Assembly (NCBI GenBank): GCA_034667225.1
Contig: JAXDKG010000014.1
Coordinates: forward strand, 124,001-188,000
From: DATMER01 sp034667225
GTDB lineage: Bacteria > Acidobacteriota > Thermoanaerobaculia > Multivoradales > UBA5704
Direction of reading: 5' to 3'
DNA length: 64,000 nt
Shown here: positions 8,501 to 16,755 of the stretch, piece by piece
Layout: the number at the start of each line of letters is the position of its first letter
Numbering within the stretch: the stretch's first letter is position 1
Notes under the pieces: generated by a model
Databases searched by the model: none
What the model was told of the DNA's origin: nothing
The model's input: only the letters and a program-made list of their open reading frames with translations
Translations under genes and position numbers: made by a program

Positions 8501-10708
8501 ATGCTTATTTCGCGCCGCCAGCGTTCCGTTCTTCTCTCCTGTGGTCTTGTTCTCCTCGTCGTTCTCCTCGTCGCCGGGTTGGCGGCAGGCGCCGACGATC
8601 AGGGCGAGGCGCTGCGCGAGGCGGCGCGTGCCGGGGATCTGGCGCGGGTCGATGCGCTGCTCGCCGCCGGGACGCCGGTCGACGCGCCTGCCCGTTACGG
8701 CCAGACGCCCCTCTACTTCGCGGCTGAGAAGGGTCATCTCGCGGTGGTGAAGCGGCTCGTCGAACGCGGAGCGAACGTCAACGCCGAGGATGGCTTCTTC
8801 GGCGCCTCGGTGCTGGAGATAGCGCTCCAGAGCGGGCCCAACAACGAGCTGGCGCTCTATCTCCTGGCCCATGGAGCCGAGGATGCCTTCTCCGCTCTCG
8901 GGGCGGCCCTCGAGAACGACGATCTGGCGCTGGCGCGCGCTGCGCTCGCCACCGGTCTCATCGAGCCGCTCGATCTCGCAGCCGCGCGCCGGGAGGTCAA
9001 AGACGCCGCCGGGCCGATGAGCGAGCTGCTGGCCACGGCGACGGCGAAGCCGCGGCAGCGGCCGCCGTACAAGGCAGCGCCGGAGCAGTTGTCCACCTAC
9101 GCCGGGCAATACCGCCAGGAAATCGGGAAAGACGCCATGGTCGCCGTGCGCGGCGATGCCCTGGGGATCACTCTTCCGGGCCAGAAGGAGACGGTTCTGA
9201 CCGCGGTGGAAGAAGGCCGGTTCGACAGCGCCGATGGCAACCTGTCGATCATTTTCGGCGGCCGTGGAGGTATCGTCGAGTGGGCGCGCGTGAACCAGGG
9301 CGGCGAGCTCTCTTTTTTCGGCGTGGTGACCTCCGATCCGACGCCGCTTCGCACCGCGGCGGCTCCAGGCGCCGAAGCGAAGCCGGAGCCGGCGGCCGCT
9401 CCTCGTCCATGGCCGCAATTCCGCGGCCTGCACGCTTCGGGAATCGGCGACGGCCAGGGCGCGCCCGCGGCCTGGAACGTCACGACCGGCGAGGGCGTGC
9501 GCTTCAAGACGCCGATTCCGGGCATCGGCCTGGCCAGCCCGATCGTCTGGGGCGACCGGATCTTCGTCACCACCGCGGTGAGCGGCAAGGGTGACACGAC
9601 CTTCCGCACCGGGCTCTATGGCGAGACCACCTCGGTCGACGATCATTCCGAGCACTCCTTCCGGCTCTACGCCCTCGACGCGGTCAGCGGTCGCGTGGTC
9701 TGGGAGCGCGAGGTCCATCGCGGCGCGCCCAAGGTGGAGCGCCATCTCAAGTCGAGCCTCGCCAACTCCACTCCGGCCACCGACGGCGAGCGCATCGTCG
9801 TGCTCTTCGGAGCGGTCGGCAAGCTCGCTGCCTACGACTTCGAGGGCAAGCAGCTCTGGCAGCGCGACGTCGGCATCCTCGATTCCAACGATCCGCAATC
9901 CGGCAGCGCCGAGTGGGGGCACGCCAGCTCGCCCATCCTCTACGGAGACCTGGTGCTCGTGCAGGGGGACCGGCGCAAGGACTCCTTCCTCGCCGCCTAT
10001 CGCCTGGCGACTGGCGAGGAAGTCTGGCGGGTGGCGCGCGAAGAGCCCTCCACCTGGGGGACGCCGAACATCCTCCCGTCTCCCTCGGGCGACGAGCTGA
10101 TCGCCAACGGGCCGACGATCCGCGCCTACGATCCGCGGACCGGGAAGCCGCTGTGGAGTCTGGGGCCGAGCTCCGAGGTGGTCGTCGCCACGCCGGTGAT
10201 CGGCGATGGTCTGGCGTTCGTGACCGCCGGCTACCCGCCGGTACGTCCGGTCTTCGCCGTACGGCCGGGTCAGCGCGGGGACATCTCTCTGCCCAAGGGC
10301 GAGCGCAGCAGCAAGGCGATCGCCTGGAGCTATGCGCGCGGCGGGACCTACATCCCTTCGCCGATCCTCTACCGCGGCATCCTCTACACCTGCAACAACA
10401 ACGGCATCCTGACCGCCTACCGCGCGGAAACCGGCGAGCAGCTCTCGATGATCCGGCTGAGCGCCAACACCACCGCATCCTTTTCCGCCTCTCCCATCGC
10501 GGCCGACGGCAGGCTCTACTTCGCGAGCGAGACGGGGGACGTCTACGTTTTGCGCGCCGGTCCCGAGCCCGAGCTCCTCGCCGTCCAGCCGATGGGGGAG
10601 ACGGTGATGTCGACGCCCGCGATCTCCGGCGGCTTGATGGTCGTGCGCACCCTCAACCACGTCTTCGGGCTCGCGCAGCCGGTTGCGGAGGGCCGCGGGG
10701 CTCCCTGA
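8501..10708 (+). CDS. Exported ankyrin-repeat plus PQQ-type beta-propeller protein
   Basis: 735 residues from the ATG at 8501 (CGGAGA upstream); a TTG at 8474 is less likely. After a signal anchor (LLSCGLVLLVVLLVAGLAAG) come ankyrin repeats (about 40-130; ALREAARAGDLARVDALLAAG, GQTPLYFAAEKGHLAVVKRL, RGANVN). A beta domain about 190-275 follows (STYAGQYRQEIG). A Pro/Ala linker then leads to a PQQ-like quinoprotein propeller (about 300-735; WPQFRG start, LYALDAVSGRVVWER, AYRLATGEEVWRV, TAYRAETGEQLS). No quinone-ligand set is evident, so it is more likely a BamB-like or structural propeller than a dehydrogenase. The combination is unusual. Confidence 0.87.
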   Translation: MLISRRQRSVLLSCGLVLLVVLLVAGLAAGADDQGEALREAARAGDLARVDALLAAGTPVDAPARYGQTPLYFAAEKGHLAVVKRLVERGANVNAEDGFFGASVLEIALQSGPNNELALYLLAHGAEDAFSALGAALENDDLALARAALATGLIEPLDLAAARREVKDAAGPMSELLATATAKPRQRPPYKAAPEQLSTYAGQYRQEIGKDAMVAVRGDALGITLPGQKETVLTAVEEGRFDSADGNLSIIFGGRGGIVEWARVNQGGELSFFGVVTSDPTPLRTAAAPGAEAKPEPAAAPRPWPQFRGLHASGIGDGQGAPAAWNVTTGEGVRFKTPIPGIGLASPIVWGDRIFVTTAVSGKGDTTFRTGLYGETTSVDDHSEHSFRLYALDAVSGRVVWEREVHRGAPKVERHLKSSLANSTPATDGERIVVLFGAVGKLAAYDFEGKQLWQRDVGILDSNDPQSGSAEWGHASSPILYGDLVLVQGDRRKDSFLAAYRLATGEEVWRVAREEPSTWGTPNILPSPSGDELIANGPTIRAYDPRTGKPLWSLGPSSEVVVATPVIGDGLAFVTAGYPPVRPVFAVRPGQRGDISLPKGERSSKAIAWSYARGGTYIPSPILYRGILYTCNNNGILTAYRAETGEQLSMIRLSANTTASFSASPIAADGRLYFASETGDVYVLRAGPEPELLAVQPMGETVMSTPAISGGLMVVRTLNHVFGLAQPVAEGRGAP

Positions 10709-10738
10709 CCAGGCGTTCGAGCGTGATGCGGGGCAGAT

Positions 10739-11302
10739 GTGCGTAAGTCGACCGTTCTCCAGATCCTGGGCGCCATTGCGCTCGCAGCGGTCTTGCTCGT
10801 CTCGGCTCGCGCGTTTTTCGCAGCCCGGTCGCACGTGAACTGTGCCTTGCGCATCCTCAGCGGCGCACCTCCCGGCGACCAATCGCCGCCGGTGACCTAT
10901 GGCCGGCTCGCGTCGGCCTTTTGGCGCCATCGCGACTTGTACCTGGCGCGCGTGCTTGCGCAGGAATGCACCACCGGCTCTCCTGGAGGCATACGCAAGG
11001 CGCAGCGCCAGCTCTTGGCTCTGACTGTCGTCAAGACGCGGCTCAGCCCGTCTCAACGTGAGGCGCTCGGTGCCGTTCTCCTGCGGGCGCCCGATGGGGG
11101 GCGCGGCCTGACACGCCTGGCACAATTCGAGTGGGGCCGTCCCCCGGCCGACCTCAACGAACAGGAGATGACCTGGCTCTTCGTCCTTGGCCAGCTGGGG
11201 CCGAATTGCTCGAGGCAGCGAGCCGTCTCCGAGCCGGCCCGGCAAACCTGCGCGATTCGCTACCAGAGCTTGCTTGCCCAACTCCCTGGTCTTCATTCCT
11301 GA
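10739..11302 (+). CDS. Membrane-anchored protein resembling a degenerate GT51 transglycosylase domain
   Basis: 187 residues from a GTG at 10739. One N-terminal membrane helix (LQILGAIALAAVLLVSARA). The segment LTRLAQFEWGRPPADLNEQE then MTWLFVLGQLGP resembles the C-terminal part of penicillin-binding GT51 domains (A..yFGK...dLtl.E.A.LA.L...P). The catalytic Glu-containing ED..F..H motif is not recognisable, only an AFWRHRD stretch. It may be a non-catalytic relative or a remnant. Starts 30 bases after the propeller gene. Confidence 0.5.
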   Translation: MRKSTVLQILGAIALAAVLLVSARAFFAARSHVNCALRILSGAPPGDQSPPVTYGRLASAFWRHRDLYLARVLAQECTTGSPGGIRKAQRQLLALTVVKTRLSPSQREALGAVLLRAPDGGRGLTRLAQFEWGRPPADLNEQEMTWLFVLGQLGPNCSRQRAVSEPARQTCAIRYQSLLAQLPGLHS

Positions 11303-11330
11303 CTCTGGAAGCTTTGTCAAGCGCAGAGAC

Positions 11331-13100
11331 TTACACCTTGGAGGAGGGCGACAAGGGAAGCGGTAAGCAAACCACGAGCTCGCTCCCACGTCCCGGGCCT
11401 TCGCTGCGCGCTTCGACGCGGCCGCGGTGCAGAGCCACTATCTTGCGCACGAGCGTCAGTCCAATGCCCAGGCCCCCCTGGGAGCGCCCTGAGGAGTCCT
11501 TCGCCTGGACGAAAGGCTCAAACATCCGTTCGCGCAGGTCCTCCGTCAGGCCGATGCCATCGTCGCGAACACAAAGCAGGAGATCCGTCCCGTCCCTTTG
11601 CACGCTCAACCCGATGTTTCCACCGGGATCGGTGTATTTGGCCGCGTTGTTCAGAAGGTTGGCCACTACCTGCACGAGGCGCGCGCGATCACAGCACAGC
11701 AGCACCGGTTCCGTGGGCAGATTGAGGGTCAAGTGGTGGTTGCGCTGGTCGATCAGCGGGCATGCCAGCTCGACCGCACGATCGATGATGTCGCCGAGCG
11801 GAATCTCTTCCAACTTCAGAATGATCGTGCCCTGGTTGATGCGCGAAATATCGAGGAGGTCGTCGACGAGCCGAGTCATCAACGCGGCCTGCCTCGCCAC
11901 CATTTCGCGCGTGCGGATGCGGAACGAAGGATCATCGTCGCGGAGACGCATCAGCTCCGTTGCAGTCGTCATCGCTGCCAGGGGATTGCGCAGCTCGTGT
12001 CCGAGCATCGCCAGAAACTCATCCTTGCGCCGGTCGCTCTCAGCGAGTTGCTCAAGCTGTTTCTGAAGCTCGCTCTCAAGCCGCACCCGATCGGTGAGGT
12101 CGCGGGTAAAGCACCGGGTGTGAACGAGTTTGCCATCCTCGATCAAGGCGTTCGAGTTGAGCTCCACCTGCTTGATCGAACCATCCTTGCAGCGCAGCCG
12201 TGCAGGATAGTTGTAGAGGGCTTCACCGCGCCGCAGCTTGTCCCAGATCGCTTCGATCACCTCCGTATCGACGTGGAATTCCGTGATCCGGTGGCCGACG
12301 TATTCGTCAGGTTCGTAGCCGAGCATCTCGAGCTCGGCCGTGTTGGCCCACAAAATTTTCTGATCGGTACCGACCTGGTGCAGACCCTCAACGGCATTTT
12401 CCATGAAATCCGACAGCTCTTTTTCCCGGCGGTGCAGGATTCGCTCGGCCTCTTTGCGCCTGGCCACTTCGATTTCGAGCGCGGCTGCCTTCTGCTGCAA
12501 CGCGGCGACTTGCCGGTGCAACTCGTCCACGCCGTCGGGCCTGCTGAAGCTCTCCGCAGGGCGAACCTGCGAATGAGCGTCGCAGATGTGCAGGAAAGAG
12601 CTGCCGTGCTCTACATCGTGGAAACCGTCCATCGGGTAGGCGCACAGCAAGGAGAAGGCGTGGGATGCGGCGAGAGCGTTCCACAACTCTTCCAGGCGGA
12701 CGGCGGCCTCATGGTTGCCCTCCGCCCACAGCAGGGAAACCATCTCGCCGAAGGCATGTACGTGCCTCGTTCCGTTTCGTGACGCCCGCTGAAGGGCGCT
12801 TCCAATGACGTTTTCGAAGAGCTGCGCGTCGGGGTAGCCGTCGAGCATGAACTTCGACAGCGTCGAGGCGGCATCCAGTGCGACGTAGCGACTTTGATCT
12901 CGCGCCAATCCTTCCAGCCGGCGATCCAGGCCTTCCCGGTGCTGCGGGGTGGCGATGACCAGACCGACTGACCCGGCTTGCAGGCCCGCGTCCAGGAAGC
13001 CGCTCACCTCGTCAAGCAGGAACTCATCCTCTTCGTAGAACTGGACGAAATGCTCGTGTCGGGCGGCAGCCTTATGCGTAGCCGAATCAGGATAGGACAT
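11331..13100 (-). CDS. MEDS-PAS sensor histidine kinase
   Basis: 589 residues from the ATG at 13100; the open frame continues to 13952 but that stretch overlaps two plus-strand genes and is non-coding. Order: MEDS sensory domain (about 15-175; HEHFVQFYEEDEFLLDEV, AGLQAGSVGLVIATP), a coiled coil (190-230), a PAS domain (230-340; LWANTAELEMLGYEPDEYVG), HisKA with LGHELRNP (His368), and HATPase with NLLNNAAKYT, RDDGIGL and GGLGIGLTL boxes. It has no transmembrane segment, so it senses a cytoplasmic signal. MEDS domains are known from methanogen and methyl-oxidation sensors. No response regulator is adjacent, so it looks like an orphan kinase. Weak ribosome site. Confidence 0.9.
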   Translation of the reverse strand: MSYPDSATHKAAARHEHFVQFYEEDEFLLDEVSGFLDAGLQAGSVGLVIATPQHREGLDRRLEGLARDQSRYVALDAASTLSKFMLDGYPDAQLFENVIGSALQRASRNGTRHVHAFGEMVSLLWAEGNHEAAVRLEELWNALAASHAFSLLCAYPMDGFHDVEHGSSFLHICDAHSQVRPAESFSRPDGVDELHRQVAALQQKAAALEIEVARRKEAERILHRREKELSDFMENAVEGLHQVGTDQKILWANTAELEMLGYEPDEYVGHRITEFHVDTEVIEAIWDKLRRGEALYNYPARLRCKDGSIKQVELNSNALIEDGKLVHTRCFTRDLTDRVRLESELQKQLEQLAESDRRKDEFLAMLGHELRNPLAAMTTATELMRLRDDDPSFRIRTREMVARQAALMTRLVDDLLDISRINQGTIILKLEEIPLGDIIDRAVELACPLIDQRNHHLTLNLPTEPVLLCCDRARLVQVVANLLNNAAKYTDPGGNIGLSVQRDGTDLLLCVRDDGIGLTEDLRERMFEPFVQAKDSSGRSQGGLGIGLTLVRKIVALHRGRVEARSEGPGRGSELVVCLPLPLSPSSKV

Positions 13101-13192
13101 GACTCGGTAGGCTGCAAAAATTGTGCCCTTGGCCTGGAGGGCGCGAAGTGATGCCCGCCGGGGTGGGCCGCCCTGCGTCCGAGCTGAGGGGT

Positions 13193-13217
13193 TATACTCA
13201 GCGCTCCTTAAGGAGGA
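13193..13217 (+). promoter_or_regulatory. Possible -10 box and strong ribosome site of the RiPP precursor
   Basis: TATACT at 13193-13198 could be a -10 element; no matching -35 is seen. It is followed by TTAAGGAGGA ending five bases before the ATG at 13221, a near-perfect Shine-Dalgarno implying strong translation of the short peptide. Confidence 0.45.
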
Positions 13218-13220
13218 CTC

Positions 13221-13403
13221 ATGAAGAAGAAGACTGCGAAGAAGCTGGTGCTGTCGAAGGAGACGCTGAGAAGCCTGGAGGAGACGGGGGGCCTCAAGCA
13301 AGTCGTGGGCGGTAGTCGCGTCCAGACGAACTGCGTTGTCTGCGAAAGCGGCTTCTACACCTGTCCGAGCGCGGCCGGGGGCTGCCCGTCCTATCTCTGC
13401 TAA
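13221..13403 (+). CDS. Class I lanthipeptide-type RiPP precursor peptide
   Basis: 60 residues. The leader (1-31) is Lys-rich with KKLVLSKETLRSLEE then LKQVVGG, matching the K-L-x-L-x-KETLR-x-L...VxGG leader common in class I lanthipeptide precursors of Acidobacteriota and Bacteroidota, and ending in a double glycine. The core (32-60) has five Cys (38, 41, 48, 55, 60) and six Ser/Thr, suitable for lanthionine rings or disulfides. A perfect hairpin follows the stop. No LanB dehydratase, LanC cyclase or peptidase-transporter is in the window, so the modifying enzymes would act in trans. A PqqD/RRE-like gene lies 1.6 kb downstream. Precursor identity is well supported; the ring chemistry is inference. 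Confidence 0.82.
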   Translation: MKKKTAKKLVLSKETLRSLEETGGLKQVVGGSRVQTNCVVCESGFYTCPSAAGGCPSYLC

Positions 13404-13414
13404 CCTCCATCCAC

Positions 13415-13442
13415 GGTGGGGCGGAAATGAAACCGCCCCACC
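13415..13442 (+). terminator. Hairpin after the RiPP precursor
   Basis: GGTGGGGCGG, loop AAATGAAA, CCGCCCCACC: a perfect 10-bp stem starting 12 bases after the stop. There is no T-tract, so it may be a terminator or an mRNA-stabilising structure. It suggests the precursor is a single-gene transcript. Confidence 0.6.
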
Positions 13443-13457
13443 TACCCCTCGTGAGCG

Positions 13458-13958
13458 ATGGCTACGACGATCATGTCCAACACAACGCTCATCCGCTCGG
13501 TGACCGCCCTCCTGGTCCTGCTGTTCGTGGCCTCGTTCTTGAGCCCTGCCTTGTGCAACCAGCGGGATGGAGAAGTCTGCACGCAGGCTTTCCCGGGTTA
13601 TCTCGCCGCGATGGGATCGATGCTGGTGATACGCGAATTGTTCGCGGACACTGAAGATTTTTTGGAGCACCCGCTTGGTGGGCTCTGCGCGACCACCGCC
13701 TGGGTTGCCAACATTCCCTTCATCCTTGTCGCTCTGCAGCTCCTCATCTCGCCAAAGCCCCGGCGTCTGCGATGGGCCGTCATCGCCACCGCCGTGGCCG
13801 CGGTCGATGCCTGGTTGGTGCCCTTCGTGATCATGCCCAAGGGCTCCTCGATGCAGGAGATCCTGCTTCGAGGGTACTGGCTTTGGGTATCGAGTCTGTC
13901 GTTGATGGCCATCTGGACCTTCGCCGTGGATCGCGCTTGGAGGCGGCCGCAAACCTGA
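13458..13958 (+). CDS. Hypothetical multi-span membrane protein
   Basis: 166 residues with about four hydrophobic segments (SVTALLVLLFVASFL, a middle span near FPGYLAAMGSMLVI, NIPFILVALQLLI, and AVIATAVAAVDAWLV) and a last one near the C-terminus (LWVSSLSLMAIWTFAVD). The start could be the ATG at 13458 or the internal one at 13473; neither has a strong ribosome site. No family is recognised. Being next to a RiPP precursor it could be an immunity or transport accessory, but nothing in the sequence shows this. Confidence 0.6.
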   Translation: MATTIMSNTTLIRSVTALLVLLFVASFLSPALCNQRDGEVCTQAFPGYLAAMGSMLVIRELFADTEDFLEHPLGGLCATTAWVANIPFILVALQLLISPKPRRLRWAVIATAVAAVDAWLVPFVIMPKGSSMQEILLRGYWLWVSSLSLMAIWTFAVDRAWRRPQT

Positions 13959-14297
13959 TCCGGACTCATCACACGGACGTCACCTCCACACCCCGGCCCA
14001 CCATGTACGCTACGTACTTCGGCACCGATGGGAGATCGCTCGAGGTGGACGACCAGGCAGCCCTCCAGTGCTCGGAGAGCCGGTACGTTTTGTAGAGCTG
14101 CACTCGGGCTCGATTCAGTGCCTCTGCTTGCCTCCCATAAAAGATTACGCAAACCAGGGGAAAACCCGCCAGCACAGAAGTGAATTGGGGTGCGATGGGC
14201 ACCGTGGCGAGGAGCCTGTAACGCCACGTTCTGTAGAGCGCCTATATCGCCTGATCAGGCGGCCCACATTCGGGCTGACCAAAACAGGAGAGAGAAC
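13959..14297. other. Gap without a convincing gene
   Basis: About 340 bases. A minus-strand frame of 77 codons (13969-14202) with one hydrophobic stretch has no ribosome site or family and is not called. A perfect palindrome CGCCTGATCAGGCG lies at 14248-14261, about 37 bases ahead of the next start, and could be an operator. Confidence 0.5.
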
Positions 14298-14774
14298 ATG
14301 AATCGAAACTTGCTAGTTCTGGCGGTCGTCACCGCCTGTGCATTTGGCTGCGGTACGCTGGGAACCGAGAACAAGGACTCTAGCGGAAATTCCGAGGAGA
14401 TGGAGACACGAGCCGGAAAATCGCTCATTATCCTGAAGACTGCGGACGTGTACCAAGCCGGGACAGATTCAAGCATCCAGGCCCGACTGCGTGAGACGGA
14501 CCCTTGGATAACACTTGACAATCCAGGTAATGACCGGGAGCGGGGCGATGAGGACTACTATTGGGTTCAGTTCCCTCCAGCGGTGCTGGGCACGAATCTC
14601 TATCTACGTACGAATAGCAGGGGAGTTGCGCCTAGCTGGAAGGTGTCTTGGGTAGAGGTCAACCACCCCCAGGGTCCAAAGGAGAAGAAAGTCTGGAATA
14701 TGTGGCTCGGTAGCGGAAGTCGGAGAGGCACTTGGTGCGATTACACCCAACAAGGACCAATCAGTTGCCCATAG
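14298..14774 (+). CDS. Exported lipoprotein-like protein with PLAT/LH2-like domain
   Basis: 158 residues from the ATG at 14298 (AGGAGAGA upstream). A signal sequence with Cys near its end (VVTACAFGCGTLG) suggests lipidation. The region VYQAGTDSSIQARLRETDPW then ITLDNP and RERGDEDYYWVQF matches the start of PLAT/LH2 beta-sandwich domains (aGTda.i...L.G..w..Ldn...dfe.gd.d.f). Such domains bind lipids or proteins at surfaces. The gene stops at TAG (14772-14774), but the same frame continues with 37 sense codons rich in Cys. Codon use and GC look lower than in the flanking genes. Confidence 0.65.
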   Translation: MNRNLLVLAVVTACAFGCGTLGTENKDSSGNSEEMETRAGKSLIILKTADVYQAGTDSSIQARLRETDPWITLDNPGNDRERGDEDYYWVQFPPAVLGTNLYLRTNSRGVAPSWKVSWVEVNHPQGPKEKKVWNMWLGSGSRRGTWCDYTQQGPISCP

Positions 14775-14888
14775 CAACGCACCTGCGATACCATGTGCTT
14801 CTACATCTCTGACGTCGAGTGTCCTACCGATGTGTGGTGCGGACCCGACACAAATTGGATGACCCACTGCATCGTGTGCGAGATGTAG
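14775..14888 (+). pseudogene. In-frame Cys-rich tail after a TAG stop, RiPP-core-like
   Basis: Directly after the TAG of the PLAT-like gene and in the same frame, 37 codons run to a second TAG at 14886-14888. They encode RTCDTMCFYISDVEC, then PTDVWCGPDTNWMTHC, then IVCEM: six Cys among Ser/Thr. The HCIVCEM end echoes the NCVVCES of the RiPP core at 13221. There is no leader and no ribosome site. Options are a decayed precursor core, a read-through extension, or coincidence. Confidence 0.4.
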
Positions 14889-15034
14889 GAGTAGGGCGGC
14901 CCCATACAGGCGCCGCCCGTGGAGTCTAGGCTTGTTCTGAAGTGTGGCGCCAGGGCTTGGCACTGGCGCCTTCAACACACGCCTGGCACGTGTTCGGCTG
15001 CTGGCGTATTGCAAGCCGCAGGGAGGGGCCATCA

Positions 15035-15421
15035 GTGATTACCGTCTCCGACCAAGCGTACTTCTCCCGCTCGGCTACTTGGCATCGGCTGGGTGACCAG
15101 GTCATGGTGCATGACAGCTTCAGCCCAAAGGCGCCACGCATGATCACCATGGAGCCGTGGCACGAGACAGTCTTCATGGCAGCCGATGGAGAGCGCACCA
15201 TTGGTCAGTTCGTGGACTATATGGGTGCGCAGTACGAGGGTGGAACTCCCGCTGGTCTCCGCGAGCAGATCCATGGCCTGATTGCCGTCCTCCTCGACGA
15301 GGGCATCCTCCGTCTCCACTCCGAAGCCAAGCCTCTTCCGCCCTACTTTGCCACCGACGAGTTCAAGCAGGACCCGCAGGTTACCGCGGCCCAGATGCGG
15401 GCTGATGGGCTCATCAAATAG
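15035..15421 (+). CDS. Stand-alone PqqD/RRE-like protein
   Basis: 128 residues from a GTG at 15035, with GGGAGGGG six bases upstream; the frame extends to 14942 without a better start. The central segment PWHETVFMAADGERTIGQFV then AGLREQIHGLIAVLLDEGIL follows the PqqD-family pattern (N.t...iw.lcDG.rTv.eI.......v...v...l..L...gll), the winged-helix fold that serves as RiPP recognition element. Such proteins bind leader peptides and deliver them to modifying enzymes. A RiPP precursor lies 1.6 kb upstream, which supports the reading. The C-terminal extension (TDEFKQDPQVTAAQMRADG) is unexplained. A PqqD-fold protein with another role is possible. Confidence 0.65.
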   Translation: MITVSDQAYFSRSATWHRLGDQVMVHDSFSPKAPRMITMEPWHETVFMAADGERTIGQFVDYMGAQYEGGTPAGLREQIHGLIAVLLDEGILRLHSEAKPLPPYFATDEFKQDPQVTAAQMRADGLIK

Positions 15422-15558
15422 CGTCTCGGCACGGTTTCGGCCCTGTGGAATCGGGTGCCACCTATTCTGGACCCTGACAGCAGGGTGAGACAACGGCCCT
15501 CCTCGCGACAGTCCTTCGTCGAGCCGCTGGTTCGACATCGGTTCGCAAGGAGGAGACG

Positions 15559-16734
15559 ATGAGATCTGCAAGGAACCTGACGTACTTTTTTGCCACATTC
15601 CTGCTGCTGGCCTCGGGGCCAGTGCCCGCCCAGGAGGCGCAGGCGGCTGAGGTGACGGCCCGTCTCGAGGCCCTGGTGCCCGAGGCTGGCGCGGAGGAGC
15701 CGGTGACGGTCCGTTTCACTCTGACCAACGTCACGGGCAGGCCGATCACCTTCCTGAAGTGGTTTACACCCCTGGAAGGGTTCGACAGCGACATGTTCGT
15801 CGTCGAGCGGGACGGCCGCGCCGTCCTCTACATCGGGCGCGAGGTCAAGCGCAGCGCTCCGGGACCGGAGGACTACGTCACCATCGAGCCGGGGGGCTCC
15901 GTGAGCGTGGAGCTCGATCTGTCCGAGGGGTACGCTCTTTCCGAACCCGGACAGTACCGGGCTCAGTACCGGGCCCAGTACCGGTCGCGGGAGCTGACGA
16001 CGAACAGCGTGAGCTTCGTGCTCACCGAAGAACGGCCAGCGCCGCCGCTGCCGCAGGTCGGGCCCGTGCCGCGAGTGACGCCTGAGGACGTTCGCGAAGG
16101 CATGACCGCCGCGGTGCCTGCATTCAAAAACTGCTCCCCGGATCGGATCACCCAACTCGAGGAAGCCCACGCGAAGGCGGGGCAGATCGCGGGGCTGGCG
16201 TACCTCGCCATCGCCAATACCAAGGAGGAGAACCGGCCCGACGCGCCGCGCTACAAGGAGTGGTTCGGCGCCCATACGACGGCCCGGTATGCCAAGGTGG
16301 AGGACAACTTCTCGAAAATCTTCGGCGCGCTGAGCAAGGAGACGATCACCTACGACTGCGACTGCGACCCAGAGCACAAGCCCGATTACGCCTACGTCTT
16401 TCCCAGCAAGCCGTTCGACATCCATCTGTGCAACGCCTTCTGGCGGGCCCCGCTGGAAGGCACGGACTCCAGATCGGGCACGATCGTCCATGAGACGAGC
16501 CACTTCAACGTCGTGGCCGGGACGGACGATCACGAATACAGCCAGCCGGCGTGCAGGACTCTGGCGAAAAACAACCCGACGGTGGCCACGGACAATGCCG
16601 ACAGCCATGAGTACTTCACCGAGAACAACCCGGAGCTGGCCATGGGCCTGGAGCACGTGGCACTGGCATTGCTGACCATCGGTCTGACCCTGTCCGCCGA
16701 CCGCCTGCGGCGACGCTGCCGCGCGCGAGGTTGA
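15559..16734 (+). CDS. Secreted M35 (deuterolysin/lysyl endopeptidase-type) metalloprotease with C-terminal anchor
   Basis: 391 residues; AAGGAGGAGACG precedes the ATG. Order: signal peptide (1-24); N-terminal beta-sandwich (about 30-155; KWFTPLEG, VKRSAPGPEDYVTIEPGG); catalytic domain (about 165-360) with HETSH (311-315), GTDDHEY (321-327, third Asp ligand) and NADSHEYFTENNPEL, the aspzincin signature of peptidyl-Lys metalloendopeptidases. Family members end near NNPxx; this one continues with a hydrophobic helix (VALALLTIGLTLSA) and an Arg-rich tail (RLRRRCRAR), a tripartite sorting-signal layout. It heads an operon with a lipoprotein resembling its own N-domain and an exosortase, the enzyme class that cuts such tails. 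Confidence 0.9.
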   Translation: MRSARNLTYFFATFLLLASGPVPAQEAQAAEVTARLEALVPEAGAEEPVTVRFTLTNVTGRPITFLKWFTPLEGFDSDMFVVERDGRAVLYIGREVKRSAPGPEDYVTIEPGGSVSVELDLSEGYALSEPGQYRAQYRAQYRSRELTTNSVSFVLTEERPAPPLPQVGPVPRVTPEDVREGMTAAVPAFKNCSPDRITQLEEAHAKAGQIAGLAYLAIANTKEENRPDAPRYKEWFGAHTTARYAKVEDNFSKIFGALSKETITYDCDCDPEHKPDYAYVFPSKPFDIHLCNAFWRAPLEGTDSRSGTIVHETSHFNVVAGTDDHEYSQPACRTLAKNNPTVATDNADSHEYFTENNPELAMGLEHVALALLTIGLTLSADRLRRRCRARG

Positions 16735-16755
16735 CTGAACAGAGAGGATCTCGCG

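Noticed and set aside
8342..11389. A 1015-codon minus-strand frame
   Set aside because: Antisense of the ankyrin-PQQ gene; high GC keeps frames open. Its translation is Arg/Gly-rich with no domain.
13101..13952. N-terminal extension of the sensor kinase
   Set aside because: The open frame overlaps the RiPP precursor and membrane-protein genes on the other strand, and the MEDS domain begins right after the ATG at 13100.
13969..14202. 77-codon minus-strand frame in the gap before the PLAT-like gene
   Set aside because: One hydrophobic stretch but no ribosome site, no family and an unlikely composition.
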